DNA of 64,000 nt from Pseudomonas sp. LBUM920 (GTDB lineage Bacteria; Pseudomonadota; Gammaproteobacteria; Pseudomonadales; Pseudomonadaceae), in assembly GCF_003852315.1 (NCBI RefSeq), contig NZ_CP027762.1:911501-975500 (forward strand). Reading direction: 5' to 3'. The notes under the pieces are model-generated. The model was not told the origin of the DNA. It did not search any database and saw only the letters and a program-made list of their open reading frames with translations. The translations under genes were made by a program, and so were the position numbers. This document shows, piece after piece, positions 1 through 7,795 of the stretch; position 1 is the first letter of the stretch; each line of letters opens with the position of its first letter.

Positions 1-143
1 AAGTGGTCAAGTCGGCCTTCCCTAAGTGCGCCCGTTGCTGGCACTGCCGTGAAGACGTAGGCGTGAACCCTGAGCATCCGGAAATCTGCGGTCGTTGCGT
101 GGACAACATCAGCGGTGCCGGCGAGGTTCGCCACTATGCCTAA
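1..143 (+). CDS. ileS: Isoleucyl-tRNA synthetase, C-terminal end (partial)
   Basis: The last 46 residues of IleS, the cytoplasmic enzyme that charges tRNA-Ile; the rest lies left of the window. The visible tail reads in frame from base 3 and contains the C-terminal zinc-binding cysteines of bacterial IleS (CARCWHC followed about 15 residues later by CGRC). The stop codon TAA overlaps the start of lspA (ATGCCTAA), so the two are translationally coupled. The order ileS-lspA-fkpB-ispH is the standard Pseudomonas arrangement, which supports the call although only a fragment is seen. Confidence 0.93.
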   Translation, partial: VVKSAFPKCARCWHCREDVGVNPEHPEICGRCVDNISGAGEVRHYA

Positions 144-645
144 CACCAGCCGTTTCGGACGTCTGGGCTGGCTCGTACTGAGCGTGCTGGTGCTGGTCAT
201 TGACCAGCTCAGCAAGGCTCATTTCGAAGGCGCCTTGCAGATGTACCAGCAGATTGTGGTCATTCCTGACTACTTCAGCTGGACCTTGGCCTACAACACC
301 GGCGCGGCCTTCAGCTTCCTCGCCGACAGCTCCGGCTGGCAGCGCTGGCTGTTCGCGCTGATCGCCGTGGGGGTCAGTGCCGTGCTGGTGGTCTGGCTCA
401 AACGCCTGGGCCGCGATGACACCTGGCTCGCCATCGCCCTGGCCTTGGTGCTGGGCGGCGCGCTGGGTAACCTTTACGACCGCATTGCCCTGGGCCATGT
501 GATCGACTTTATCCTGGTGCATTGGCAGAACCGCTGGTACTTCCCAGCGTTCAACTTTGCCGACAGCGCCATCACCGTCGGTGCAATCATGCTGGCGTTG
601 GACATGTTCAAAAGTAAGAAAACCGGAGAGACCGTCAATGACTGA
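136..645 (+). CDS. lspA: Lipoprotein signal peptidase (signal peptidase II)
   Basis: Inner-membrane aspartyl protease that cleaves signal peptides from diacylglyceryl-modified prolipoproteins. The 169-residue product has four hydrophobic segments and the family motifs: NTGAAFSFL near residue 50, GNLYDR, VIDF (first catalytic Asp) and FNFADSAITVG (second catalytic Asp). I chose the ATG at 136 rather than an upstream in-frame ATG at 115 because MPNTSRFGRLGW fits the usual family start and the ATG overlaps the ileS stop. It overlaps fkpB by 8 bases downstream. BamD, a lipoprotein encoded later in this window, would be one of its substrates (inference). Confidence 0.97.
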   Translation: MPNTSRFGRLGWLVLSVLVLVIDQLSKAHFEGALQMYQQIVVIPDYFSWTLAYNTGAAFSFLADSSGWQRWLFALIAVGVSAVLVVWLKRLGRDDTWLAIALALVLGGALGNLYDRIALGHVIDFILVHWQNRWYFPAFNFADSAITVGAIMLALDMFKSKKTGETVND

Positions 646-1090
646 TCAGGTATTGGCTGAGCAACGCATCGGCCAGAACACGGAAGTCACTTTGCATTTC
701 GCACTGCGCCTGGAGAATGGCGACACGGTCGACAGCACGTTCGACAAAGCCCCGGCGACCTTCAAGGTCGGCGACGGCAACCTGCTGCCGGGTTTCGAAG
801 CTGCACTGTTCGGTTTCAAGGCCGGTGACAAGCGCACCCTGCAGATTTTGCCGGAAAATGCTTTTGGCCAGCCCAACCCGCAAAACGTACAGATCATCCC
901 GCGTTCGCAGTTCCAGGACATGGACCTGTCGGAAGGCCTGTTGGTGATTTTCAACGATGCGGCGAATACCGAGCTGCCCGGCGTGGTGAAAACCTTCGAT
1001 GACACGCAAGTGACCATCGACTTCAACCACCCGTTGGCCGGTAAAACCTTGACGTTTGACGTCGAAATCATCGACGTTAAAGCGCTCTGA
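638..1090 (+). CDS. fkpB: FKBP-type peptidyl-prolyl cis-trans isomerase (SlpA/FkpB type)
   Basis: Cytoplasmic prolyl isomerase and chaperone of the SlyD-like FKBP group. The 150-residue protein shows the FKBP strand pattern VTLHFALRLENGDTVDSTF, the GNLLPGFE segment, and the insert-in-flap region (ENAFGQPNPQNVQIIPRSQF) typical of SlyD-like members. The C-terminus lacks the His/Cys-rich tail of SlyD itself, which fits FkpB. The ATG at 638 lies inside the end of lspA, indicating translational coupling; an ATG at 557 would extend into lspA in another frame and is not credible. The gene sits between lspA and ispH as in other pseudomonads. Confidence 0.95.
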   Translation: MTDQVLAEQRIGQNTEVTLHFALRLENGDTVDSTFDKAPATFKVGDGNLLPGFEAALFGFKAGDKRTLQILPENAFGQPNPQNVQIIPRSQFQDMDLSEGLLVIFNDAANTELPGVVKTFDDTQVTIDFNHPLAGKTLTFDVEIIDVKAL

Positions 1091-1121
1091 TCAACGACGC
1101 TGGCTCCTGTGGGGCTGGTTT

Positions 1122-1210
1122 ATGTGGGAGCTGGCTTGCCTGCGATAGCATCACCTCGGTGTACGTGATACACCCGGTCGTCTGCATCGCGGGCAAGCCC
1201 GGCTGCCACA
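1122..1210. repeat. REP-type palindrome (imperfect)
   Basis: The left arm GTGGGAGCTGGCTTGCCTGC and the right arm (gCGGGCAAGCCcGGCTgCCAC) are inverted copies with several mismatches on the right. A nearly perfect version of the same family occurs at 39527-39616. It fills most of the 183-base gap between fkpB and ispH. Such REPIN-like elements are abundant in P. fluorescens intergenic regions. Confidence 0.8.
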
Positions 1211-1273
1211 GGGGCTCACTCCTGTAGAGTTGAGTTGATCCAATTTCTTGCCCTGCAAGACACGAGGCACAGC

Positions 1274-2221
1274 ATGCAAATCAAACTCGCCAACCCCCGT
1301 GGCTTTTGCGCCGGTGTGGACCGCGCGATCGAAATCGTCAATCGCGCTCTGGAAGTCTTCGGGCCGCCGATTTACGTGCGCCATGAAGTCGTCCATAACA
1401 AATTTGTGGTTGAAGACCTGCGCGCGCGCGGTGCCATCTTTGTCGAAGAACTCGATCAGGTGCCGGACGATGTCATCGTCATCTTCAGCGCCCACGGCGT
1501 TTCCCAGGCCGTGCGTACCGAGGCTGCCGGCCGCGGCCTTAAGGTATTCGACGCCACCTGCCCCCTGGTGACCAAGGTGCATATCGAGGTCGCGCGCTAC
1601 AGCCGTGACGGACGTGAATGCATCCTGATCGGCCATGCCGGCCATCCGGAAGTCGAAGGCACCATGGGCCAGTACGACGCCAGCAATGGCGGCGCCATTT
1701 ACCTGGTCGAAGACGAAAAGGACGTTGCCAACTTACAGGTGCAAAACCCTGAGCGGCTGGCCTTTGTCACGCAGACCACCTTGTCGATGGACGATACCAG
1801 CCGTGTAATCGATGCCTTGCGCACGCGATTCCCGGCCATCGGTGGCCCGCGCAAAGACGACATCTGCTATGCCACACAAAACCGTCAAGATGCGGTCAAG
1901 CAACTGGCCGATGAGTGCGACGTCGTGCTGGTGGTCGGCAGCCCCAACAGTTCCAACTCCAACCGCTTGCGCGAACTGGCCGAGCGCATGGCCACGCCGG
2001 CCTACCTGATCGACGGCGCTGAAGACATGCAGCGCAGCTGGTTCGACGGTGTCGAGCGTATCGGAATTACCGCGGGCGCGTCGGCTCCAGAAGTACTGGT
2101 GCGCGGTGTGATCCAGCAATTGCAGGCATGGGGTGCCACCGGTGCCGATGAATTGGCTGGTCGTGAAGAGAACATCACGTTCTCCATGCCCAAGGAGCTG
2201 CGGGTTCGCTCGCTGCTGTGA
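1274..2221 (+). CDS. ispH: 4-hydroxy-3-methylbut-2-enyl diphosphate reductase
   Basis: Last enzyme of the MEP isoprenoid pathway; reduces HMBPP to IPP and DMAPP with a [4Fe-4S] cluster. The 315-residue product carries the cluster cysteines in RGFCAGVDRA (near residue 12), FDATCPLV (near 96) and DICYATQNR (near 197), plus GHPEVEGT with the proton-relay Glu and the substrate-binding SPNSSNSNRL. The ATG at 1274 gives the exact family start MQIKLANPRGFCAGV; the ATG at 1235 would add 13 non-conserved residues. Its 3' end overlaps the convergent fimT coding region by 47 bases. Confidence 0.98.
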   Translation: MQIKLANPRGFCAGVDRAIEIVNRALEVFGPPIYVRHEVVHNKFVVEDLRARGAIFVEELDQVPDDVIVIFSAHGVSQAVRTEAAGRGLKVFDATCPLVTKVHIEVARYSRDGRECILIGHAGHPEVEGTMGQYDASNGGAIYLVEDEKDVANLQVQNPERLAFVTQTTLSMDDTSRVIDALRTRFPAIGGPRKDDICYATQNRQDAVKQLADECDVVLVVGSPNSSNSNRLRELAERMATPAYLIDGAEDMQRSWFDGVERIGITAGASAPEVLVRGVIQQLQAWGATGADELAGREENITFSMPKELRVRSLL

Positions 2222-2756
2222 GTGCCAAGGTGCCGGAGTCTTTCCGGCATAACGCCTGCTCAGTGGTGTCACTGCGCAGGCTGATGCGCCCGCTGGGGGC
2301 AAGGACCACCTGAAACAGGCTTTGCGCCTGATCCGCGTCGCACACGTGCACCGTGCCTGCACGGAACCCTCCTGCTGAAAAAATCGGCTCGCCCAATCCG
2401 CTGAAGCGGACCTCGCTCTTCACGGGCCCATTGCCAACAATCGCTACGTGCCCGCTGTCCTGTCGTTCCAGCAGCACCGGATTGTTCTCGTCCAGGTGGC
2501 CACGTCCGCTTTTGTCCAGTATTACTCGCCATCCCTGGCTCCAGTTTTCATCCCGCGCGTGAATGATCACCGCACGATTGCGTGCAATGGCCTCGGTGCG
2601 CGCATAACGCATGCCGCTGGCCAAGGCCTGCGCAGCTGTTTGTCGTTGCTGCGACTCAAGCAAGCCTTTGAAACCGGGTACTGCGAGATTTGCCAGGATA
2701 CCGCTCAGCAACAGGCTCAGCAGAAGCTCGACCAGGGTGAATCCGCGTTGCGTCAT
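2175..2756 (-). CDS. fimT: Type IV pilus minor pilin, FimT/FimU (GspH) family
   Basis: Class III prepilin, 193 residues, beginning MTQRG/FTLVELLLSLLLSG: a short leader ending in Gly, then Phe and Glu at +5 with a hydrophobic helix, the substrate pattern of PilD. The rest (TAAQALASGMRYARTEAIARN) matches the GspH/FimT fold, whose helix is followed by a region with two Cys. The ATG at 2756 places the leader correctly; the open frame extends 9 codons further without pilin sequence. It lies opposite in strand to pilVWXE, unlike the fimT-fimU-pilV order of P. aeruginosa, and overlaps the ispH 3' end by 47 bases. It could equally be named fimU. Confidence 0.85.
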   Translation of the reverse strand: MTQRGFTLVELLLSLLLSGILANLAVPGFKGLLESQQRQTAAQALASGMRYARTEAIARNRAVIIHARDENWSQGWRVILDKSGRGHLDENNPVLLERQDSGHVAIVGNGPVKSEVRFSGLGEPIFSAGGFRAGTVHVCDADQAQSLFQVVLAPSGRISLRSDTTEQALCRKDSGTLALTAASEPAAPWAWRT

Positions 2757-2950
2757 GTGTTGTCCCTCCATGGACGGGTTCACTGTTTCAGGTGACAGGC
2801 ATAGGTATAGCCGCCCGTTCCTGGCGTGGAGTGGTGGCCTTTATGTCCAAAGTATTTCCCTTTGTTCCGGCGGCAGCGCCAGCCGAAAACCGACGCTAGT
2901 CTTGGGCCGCACAGCAGGTTTTTCCTGCTTTTCTCCGGCCTTCGACAGGG

Positions 2951-3448
2951 ATGACGACGGTGATGCTTGTTTGTCCGCACATAAAATTTGCTTGCGTCTT
3001 ACCTCGCCAACAATCCGGTATGACGCTGATCGAGGTGCTGGTGGCCGTGCTGATTCTTGCGGTCGGGTTGCTGGGCGCGGCGGTGATCCAGCTCAACGCC
3101 CTCAAATACACCGACAGCTCAAGGATGATCAGCCAGGCCAGTTTCATTGCCTACGACATGCTGGACCGGGTTCGAGCCAACTCGGGCGCCGACTATTCAT
3201 GGAGCCGAACCGAAGGCGCACCCATCGGTACGGCCAGCGCCAGCGTGCGTGACCTGGACCTGCATGACTTCGAAGCGAATATCGTCGGGTTTGCCGGAGC
3301 GAGTGCAAAAGGCTCCGTCGTGGTCAGTGGCAGCGAGGTGACCGTCAGTATCAGTTGGGACGACGCCAGGGGCGCGAACCGCAGCGGCGCTCGGGAAACC
3401 TTTACCCTTGCCAGTCGCATTGCCGGCGAGTCTGGGGTCGCGCAATGA
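2951..3448 (+). CDS. pilV: Type IV pilus minor pilin PilV
   Basis: Minor pilin proposed to sit in the priming/tip complex of the type IV pilus. After a Gly, the mature protein starts MTLIEVLVAVLILAVGLLG (Glu at +5), the class III cleavage site; ARVRANSG-like DMLDRVRANSG at about residue 65 is typical of PilV. The leader is unusually long (23 residues from the ATG at 2951, 19 from the ATG at 2963), and neither start has a strong ribosome binding site, so the start is uncertain. The stop overlaps the pilW start (ATGA). Confidence 0.88.
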   Translation: MTTVMLVCPHIKFACVLPRQQSGMTLIEVLVAVLILAVGLLGAAVIQLNALKYTDSSRMISQASFIAYDMLDRVRANSGADYSWSRTEGAPIGTASASVRDLDLHDFEANIVGFAGASAKGSVVVSGSEVTVSISWDDARGANRSGARETFTLASRIAGESGVAQ

Positions 3449-4152
3449 ATCGCTTTGCACGAGGATTCAGCCTGGTGGAGTTGTTGCTGGCGCTGTCCGT
3501 CGGGTTGGTGCTGATACTCGGGGTCAGCCAAGTCGTCATCAGTGTTCGAACCACCCACGCCAGCCAGCAGGCAGCCATGTTGCTGCAGGATGATGCGCGG
3601 TTTGTGCTGGGCAAAATGACTCAGGATATTCGCCAGGCGGGTGTGTTTGGCTGCCTGGCGACGGCCGCTATCGATAATGCGCCGGCGGCCTTTGATCGAC
3701 CGATCGGCTGGAGCACCTCGGGCAGCGCGAAGTCACTGACGTTAGTCACCGCGGATGCAAGTGGAGAGGGTGGCAGGCCAGACTGGACGGTACTTTCCGA
3801 CTGCATGACCACGGCCCAGGCTTATGCGGGCAACTCGCCGACGCCCGCGCCAGGCCAGACCCGGTTTGCGATACGCCAGCTCACCTACACCTTTGAAGCG
3901 GGCCAACTGAAGGTCAGTACACCGGCTGCGCCGGCCAAGGCGGTTCTGGTGGATAACGTAGAGGCGTTCGACCTCAGTTTCGGTGTGGCAGCCAAGCCCG
4001 GCTCGGCTCGCGTTGTGCGCTATGACCCCACCCCGGCCGACGAATCGCTGATACGCAGCGTGCGTATCCGGATGACGCTGAGAGACCCGTCGGGGCGCGT
4101 TCAGGATCAGGCCTACAGCGTCGTGGCAGCGCTGCGCAACAGGTTGGAGTAG
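3445..4152 (+). CDS. pilW: Type IV pilus minor pilin PilW
   Basis: The 235-residue prepilin starts MNRFARG/FSLVELLLALSVGLVLILG, a class III leader with Glu at +5. The C-terminal pattern (RVVRYDPTPADESLIRSVRIRMTLRD) fits PilW, which links PilX/PilV to the shaft in the P. aeruginosa model. The ATG at 3445 overlaps the pilV stop; the open frame upstream to 3355 contains no pilin leader. Next gene pilX begins 7 bases after the stop, so pilV-W-X-E form one operon. Confidence 0.9.
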   Translation: MNRFARGFSLVELLLALSVGLVLILGVSQVVISVRTTHASQQAAMLLQDDARFVLGKMTQDIRQAGVFGCLATAAIDNAPAAFDRPIGWSTSGSAKSLTLVTADASGEGGRPDWTVLSDCMTTAQAYAGNSPTPAPGQTRFAIRQLTYTFEAGQLKVSTPAAPAKAVLVDNVEAFDLSFGVAAKPGSARVVRYDPTPADESLIRSVRIRMTLRDPSGRVQDQAYSVVAALRNRLE

Positions 4153-4159
4153 AGCGATC

Positions 4160-4690
4160 ATGCGCAGTTGTCACGGCTTCCATCCACGGCAGACGGGCAT
4201 GGTCCTCTTGATCAGTCTGGTGTTTTTGCTGGTGTTGTCACTGATTGGCTTGGCCTCGATGCAAGGGGCTGTGTCCCAGCAAAGGATTGCCGGCGGCGTC
4301 TGGCATCGCAATCAATCCTTTCAAAGTGCCGAAAGCGGCCTGAGGTTGGGGGAATCCATGGTCCGGCGTGCGGGTTCGGCGTTGCCGTTATGTCAGTCGA
4401 TCAGCGCCTGCGCACCGCCACAGGCGTCTTTTTCTGTGGTTGGCGCCGGGGAGCGTTCTGTTTCAGCGGTCACTTGGGTTGCCTTGAAGGGTGGCCTGTA
4501 TGGCATTCAAGCGTTGGGGCAGGGCACAGGGCTGGCGGGTTTACCTCCGTACACATCTGCCAGGTTATACCGGGTGACGGCGGTGGGCGTCAGTGGCCAA
4601 TCGCGCACCGTTCTGGAGACGGTATATGCGCAGGTCAACGAAGAAGCAGGGTCGAGATTTCGTCGGATTTTATGGCGGCAACTTCAATAA
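4160..4690 (+). CDS. pilX: Type IV pilus minor pilin PilX
   Basis: A 176-residue PilX/GspK-like minor pilin. The leader MRSCHGFHPRQTG is followed by MVLLISLVFLLVLSLIGLAS, a helix that lacks the +5 Glu; absence of this residue is known for PilX/GspK-type tip pilins. RIAGGVWHRNQSFQSAESGL at residues 45-65 is the conserved PilX_N region. In P. aeruginosa pilX is followed by pilY1 and pilY2; here pilE starts 11 bases after the stop, so the adhesin gene is missing at this place. Confidence 0.88.
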   Translation: MRSCHGFHPRQTGMVLLISLVFLLVLSLIGLASMQGAVSQQRIAGGVWHRNQSFQSAESGLRLGESMVRRAGSALPLCQSISACAPPQASFSVVGAGERSVSAVTWVALKGGLYGIQALGQGTGLAGLPPYTSARLYRVTAVGVSGQSRTVLETVYAQVNEEAGSRFRRILWRQLQ

Positions 4691-4701
4691 GGAGCGTATC
4701 A

Positions 4702-5103
4702 ATGGGCAAGGATTGCCAAGGTTTTACCCTGATCGAGTTGTTGATCGCTGTAGCGATCATCGCATCTCTGGCCGGGATCGCTTATCCGGCGTATACCGGC
4801 CATGTAAAAAAAGCTTATCGCGCAGAAATCGTTGCGTTGTTATCCGAGCAAGTCCATTACCTGGAACGCTTTTACACGCGCAACGGTACTTTTATTGATG
4901 CAAACGGCGTCAGTGCGGGCAATGATCGCTATAGAATCGGCGCTGCATTGAACCCTCAGGACTTCACCCTGGTGGCCACGCCTGCCGTTGGCTCAGTCAT
5001 GGCAGGTGACCCTTGTGCTGAATTCAGCCTGACCAGCTCCGGCGTGCGCAGCAACCCGGGCGCGGCACCTGGAATGTCGCGCAAGGCATGCTGGGGGCAA
5101 TGA
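4702..5103 (+). CDS. pilE: Type IV pilus minor pilin PilE
   Basis: A 133-residue pilin with leader MGKDCQG/FTLIELLIAVAIIASLAGIAYPAY (Glu at +5, class III cleavage site). RAEIVALLSEQVHYLERFYTRNGTF at residues 38-62 is the hallmark of PilE-type minor pilins, and two C-terminal cysteines (DPCAEF, KACWGQ) probably form the usual disulfide. A GGAG ribosome binding site precedes the ATG at 4702. It closes the pilV-W-X-E operon; thiO follows 60 bases downstream on the same strand. Confidence 0.92.
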   Translation: MGKDCQGFTLIELLIAVAIIASLAGIAYPAYTGHVKKAYRAEIVALLSEQVHYLERFYTRNGTFIDANGVSAGNDRYRIGAALNPQDFTLVATPAVGSVMAGDPCAEFSLTSSGVRSNPGAAPGMSRKACWGQ

Positions 5104-5165
5104 TGAGAGTGCTGGATGAGTGGGCGCCGGGTGCGCTTTTCCCTTTTTATCGGCTGGATCAAATG

Positions 5166-6275
5166 ATGGCTAAGCAACAGCAAGTGGTGATTGTCGGTGG
5201 CGGAGTAATCGGGTTGTTGACGGCGTACAACCTGGCCACCCAAGGGCAGTCCGTCATACTGCTGGAGCGCTCCGGGCTTGGCCAGGAGTCCTCCTGGGCG
5301 GGCGGCGGGATCGTGTCGCCGTTGTACCCGTGGCGCTATAGCCCTGCGGTTACTGCACTGGCGCATTGGTCCCAGGATTATTATCCGCAATTGGCCGAAC
5401 GTCTGTTCGCGGCCACGGGTGTTGATCCAGAGGTTCACACCACGGGCCTGTACTGGCTGGACCTGGAAGACGAGGCCCAGGCGTTGGCCTGGGCTGCCCG
5501 CGAGGGGCGGCCGCTGAGCAAAGTGGATGTGTCGGCTGCGCACGATGCGGTGCCGGTACTGGGCGGCGGGTATTCCCAGGCAATCTATATGGCGGACGTG
5601 GCCAATGTGCGCAACCCGCGCCTGGTCAAATCCCTCAAGGCGGCGCTGTTGGCGCTACCCGGTGTGACCCTTCATGAGCAGTGCGAAGTACAGGGTTTTG
5701 TACTTGAAGGCGAAGACGTAGTAGGCGTGAATACCGCGGCGGGACCGATCCTTGGCGACCAGATAGTGTTGGCTGCGGGTGCCTGGAGCGGCGAGTTGCT
5801 CGGCAAATTGGGCTTGGCGCTGCCGGTAGAACCGGTCAAAGGCCAAATGATTTTGTACAAATGCGCCTCGGATTTCCTCTCGAGCATGGTTCTAGCCAAA
5901 GGGCGTTATGCGATCCCACGGCGTGATGGGCACATTCTGATCGGGAGCACGCTTGAACACGAAGGATTCGACAAGACCCCGACCGACTCGGCGCTGGAAA
6001 GCCTCAAGGCTTCGGCGGTGGAGTTGATTCCAGCCTTGGCGCGCGCCGAGGTCGTGGGGCATTGGGCCGGTTTGCGGCCCGGCTCACCGGAAGGTATCCC
6101 TTATATCGGTGAAGTCCCTGGCTTCAAAGGGTTGTGGCTCAATTGCGGGCATTACCGCAATGGCTTGGTGCTTGCCCCGGCATCCTGCCAGTTGTTTGCC
6201 GACTTGTTGCTGGGGCGTACGCCGATCATTGACCCGGCCCCTTATGCGCCCGCAGGTCGAATCAACGCTGGATAG
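5166..6275 (+). CDS. thiO: Glycine oxidase ThiO (FAD-dependent)
   Basis: Flavoenzyme of the DAO family that oxidises glycine to the imine/glyoxylate used for the thiazole part of thiamine. The 369-residue product starts with the dinucleotide fold VVIVGGGVIGLLTAYNLA and an early LLERSGLGQESSWAGGGIVSPLYPW segment typical of ThiO; GHWAGLRPGSPEGIPYIGE and the final GHYRNGLVLAPAS are the C-terminal FAD-domain signatures. Two adjacent ATGs (5163, 5166) are possible; both lack a strong ribosome binding site. An upstream start at 5088 would overlap pilE and adds no family sequence. The 3' end overlaps the next minus-strand gene by 14 bases. Confidence 0.92.
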   Translation: MAKQQQVVIVGGGVIGLLTAYNLATQGQSVILLERSGLGQESSWAGGGIVSPLYPWRYSPAVTALAHWSQDYYPQLAERLFAATGVDPEVHTTGLYWLDLEDEAQALAWAAREGRPLSKVDVSAAHDAVPVLGGGYSQAIYMADVANVRNPRLVKSLKAALLALPGVTLHEQCEVQGFVLEGEDVVGVNTAAGPILGDQIVLAAGAWSGELLGKLGLALPVEPVKGQMILYKCASDFLSSMVLAKGRYAIPRRDGHILIGSTLEHEGFDKTPTDSALESLKASAVELIPALARAEVVGHWAGLRPGSPEGIPYIGEVPGFKGLWLNCGHYRNGLVLAPASCQLFADLLLGRTPIIDPAPYAPAGRINAG

Positions 6276-6495
6276 ACTTCGGCCCTTGTTCCAGGTGTGG
6301 CTGACTGCAATACCACTCCTGGCGTGAACTAAGCGCGCGATCCTGCGGCAAGTGCACGCCGCAGTGGGCGCAGCGCACCATCAGGGCTGCGTCCGGCTCG
6401 CTGGCGCGTTGCTGCCTGGCGGCCGGGCTTTTGAATTTGCGCCAGAACCATACCGCGGCAGCAATGACGGCAATCCAGAACAGTAGACGAAGCAT
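6262..6495 (-). CDS. Small membrane protein with zinc ribbon (PP0621 family)
   Basis: A 77-residue protein: one N-terminal membrane helix (LLFWIAVIAAAVWFW, residues 4-18), a basic linker, then CAHCGVHLPQ...WYC, a CxxC-x(18)-C zinc-ribbon-like pattern. It matches my memory of the PP0621 family found next to bamD or thiO in pseudomonads; function unknown. The two genes are convergent with a 14-base overlap. In P. aeruginosa pilS and pilR occupy the interval between bamD and thiO; here only this gene does. Confidence 0.75.
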   Translation of the reverse strand: MLRLLFWIAVIAAAVWFWRKFKSPAARQQRASEPDAALMVRCAHCGVHLPQDRALSSRQEWYCSQPHLEQGPKSIQR

Positions 6496-6573
6496 GATGG
6501 GCAGTTTCTCGACAAGGAATGCGCCAGTTTAGCCAAGGTCGTGGCAGGCGCACAGCGCAATAACGCCGGGTAA

Positions 6574-6602
6574 TAAAAAAGGAGCCTCGAAAGGCTCCTT
6601 CT
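6574..6602 (-). terminator. Rho-independent terminator of bamD
   Basis: On the minus strand AAGGAGCC-tttc-GAGGCTCCTT is followed by TTTTTATT. It starts 18 bases after the bamD stop. Confidence 0.9.
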
Positions 6603-6620
6603 TGATGACGCTGAGTGTAA

Positions 6621-7646
6621 TCAGTCGAATACGCCGAACGTCATGTAGCTGAACCACGAACGATCTTCGTTGTTGCCAAGGGCCTGCGGCTCTTGCTCTT
6701 CGATCACATCGCCATTCTCGTCATGCGGCTTGAGCTCCGAAGGAATCGCTTCCTTGGCGTCCTGGAACTGCTTGATCACGTCCTGGTTGGCGCGGGTTTC
6801 GCCCGGCGGCAAGGGTGGACGGGAGCTGATCAGGCCCAGGGTGTACTTGCTCAACCACGAGCGGTTGTCCGTTTCGGCAACCCGCGGCACAAACTGGCCG
6901 TCTTTCAAGCTTGGCGAGTCTGGGTAGTTGAGCTTCAGGGTTTCCAGGCTGGTGGCTGCCAATGCATCCAGGTGCAATGCCTGGTAAGCCTCGGTCATCA
7001 CCGCCAGGCCATCACCCACGGAAGGGGTTTCCTGGAAGTTTTCTACTACATAGCGACCGCGGTTGGCGGCAGCCACGTATGCCTGACGGGTCAGGTAGTA
7101 GTCAGCCACGTGAATCTCGTAGGACGCCAGCAGGTTGCGCAGGTAGATCATGCGCTGCTTGGCATCCGGCGCGTAGCGGCTGTTTGGGTAGCGGCTGGTC
7201 AGCTGGGCAAACTCGTTGTACGAGTCGCGGGCAGCGCCGGGGTCACGCTTGGTCATGTCCAGCGGCAGGAAGCGCGCCAGCAGGCCCACGTCCTGGTCGA
7301 ACGAGGTCAGGCCCTTCATGTAGTAGGCGTAGTCCACGTTCGGGTGCTGCGGGTGCAGGCGGATAAAACGCTCGGCGGCGGACTTGGCAGCTTCCGGCTC
7401 GGCGTTTTTGTAGTTGGCGTAGATCAGCTCGAGCTGTGCCTGGTCGGCGTAGCGCCCGAACGGATAGCGCGACTCCAGGGCCTTCAGCTTGGCTGTGGCG
7501 CTGGTGTAGCTATTATTGTCCAAGTCTTTTTGAGCTAATTGATACAGCTCGACTTCGCTCAGGTTTTCGTCGACGACTTCCTTTGTTGACGAGCAAGCAG
7601 CAGTCATGGCGAGGATGGCGATCAGCAGCAGGTGTTTCACTTGCAT
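6621..7646 (-). CDS. bamD: Outer membrane protein assembly factor BamD (ComL)
   Basis: Outer-membrane lipoprotein of the BAM complex that folds beta-barrel proteins. The 341-residue product begins with a lipoprotein signal MQVKHLLLIAILAMTAAC (lipidated Cys18) and then shows TPR-type helices: ELYQLAQKDLDNNSYTSA, ESRYPFGRYADQAQLELIYA, RFIRLHPQHPNVDYAYYMKG, LTSRYPNSRYAPDAKQRM. The C-terminal extension after about residue 260 (including the acidic NGDVIEEQEPQALG) is longer than in E. coli BamD (245 residues) but normal for pseudomonads. Start at 7646 is set by the lipobox; the longer frame to 7730 would bury the signal peptide. Divergent from rluD. Confidence 0.96.
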   Translation of the reverse strand: MQVKHLLLIAILAMTAACSSTKEVVDENLSEVELYQLAQKDLDNNSYTSATAKLKALESRYPFGRYADQAQLELIYANYKNAEPEAAKSAAERFIRLHPQHPNVDYAYYMKGLTSFDQDVGLLARFLPLDMTKRDPGAARDSYNEFAQLTSRYPNSRYAPDAKQRMIYLRNLLASYEIHVADYYLTRQAYVAAANRGRYVVENFQETPSVGDGLAVMTEAYQALHLDALAATSLETLKLNYPDSPSLKDGQFVPRVAETDNRSWLSKYTLGLISSRPPLPPGETRANQDVIKQFQDAKEAIPSELKPHDENGDVIEEQEPQALGNNEDRSWFSYMTFGVFD

Positions 7647-7795
7647 GGCGGCTTGCGTCCCTATGACGGCCGCTGTCTTGGGCGGGGCCGTCCTGTTATG
7701 ATGAGCGCCCCGTTGAAAGCCTCGGGGCAAAAGACGCCGTATTTAACCACAAGCGCGCAGCCGAAACCAAAGGCTGTGCCACGCCTAGTCTGAGC

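Noticed and set aside
5088..5165. N-terminal extension of ThiO from 5088
   Set aside because: It overlaps pilE and the added residues are not part of the DAO family; the FAD-binding strand begins right after MAKQQQ.
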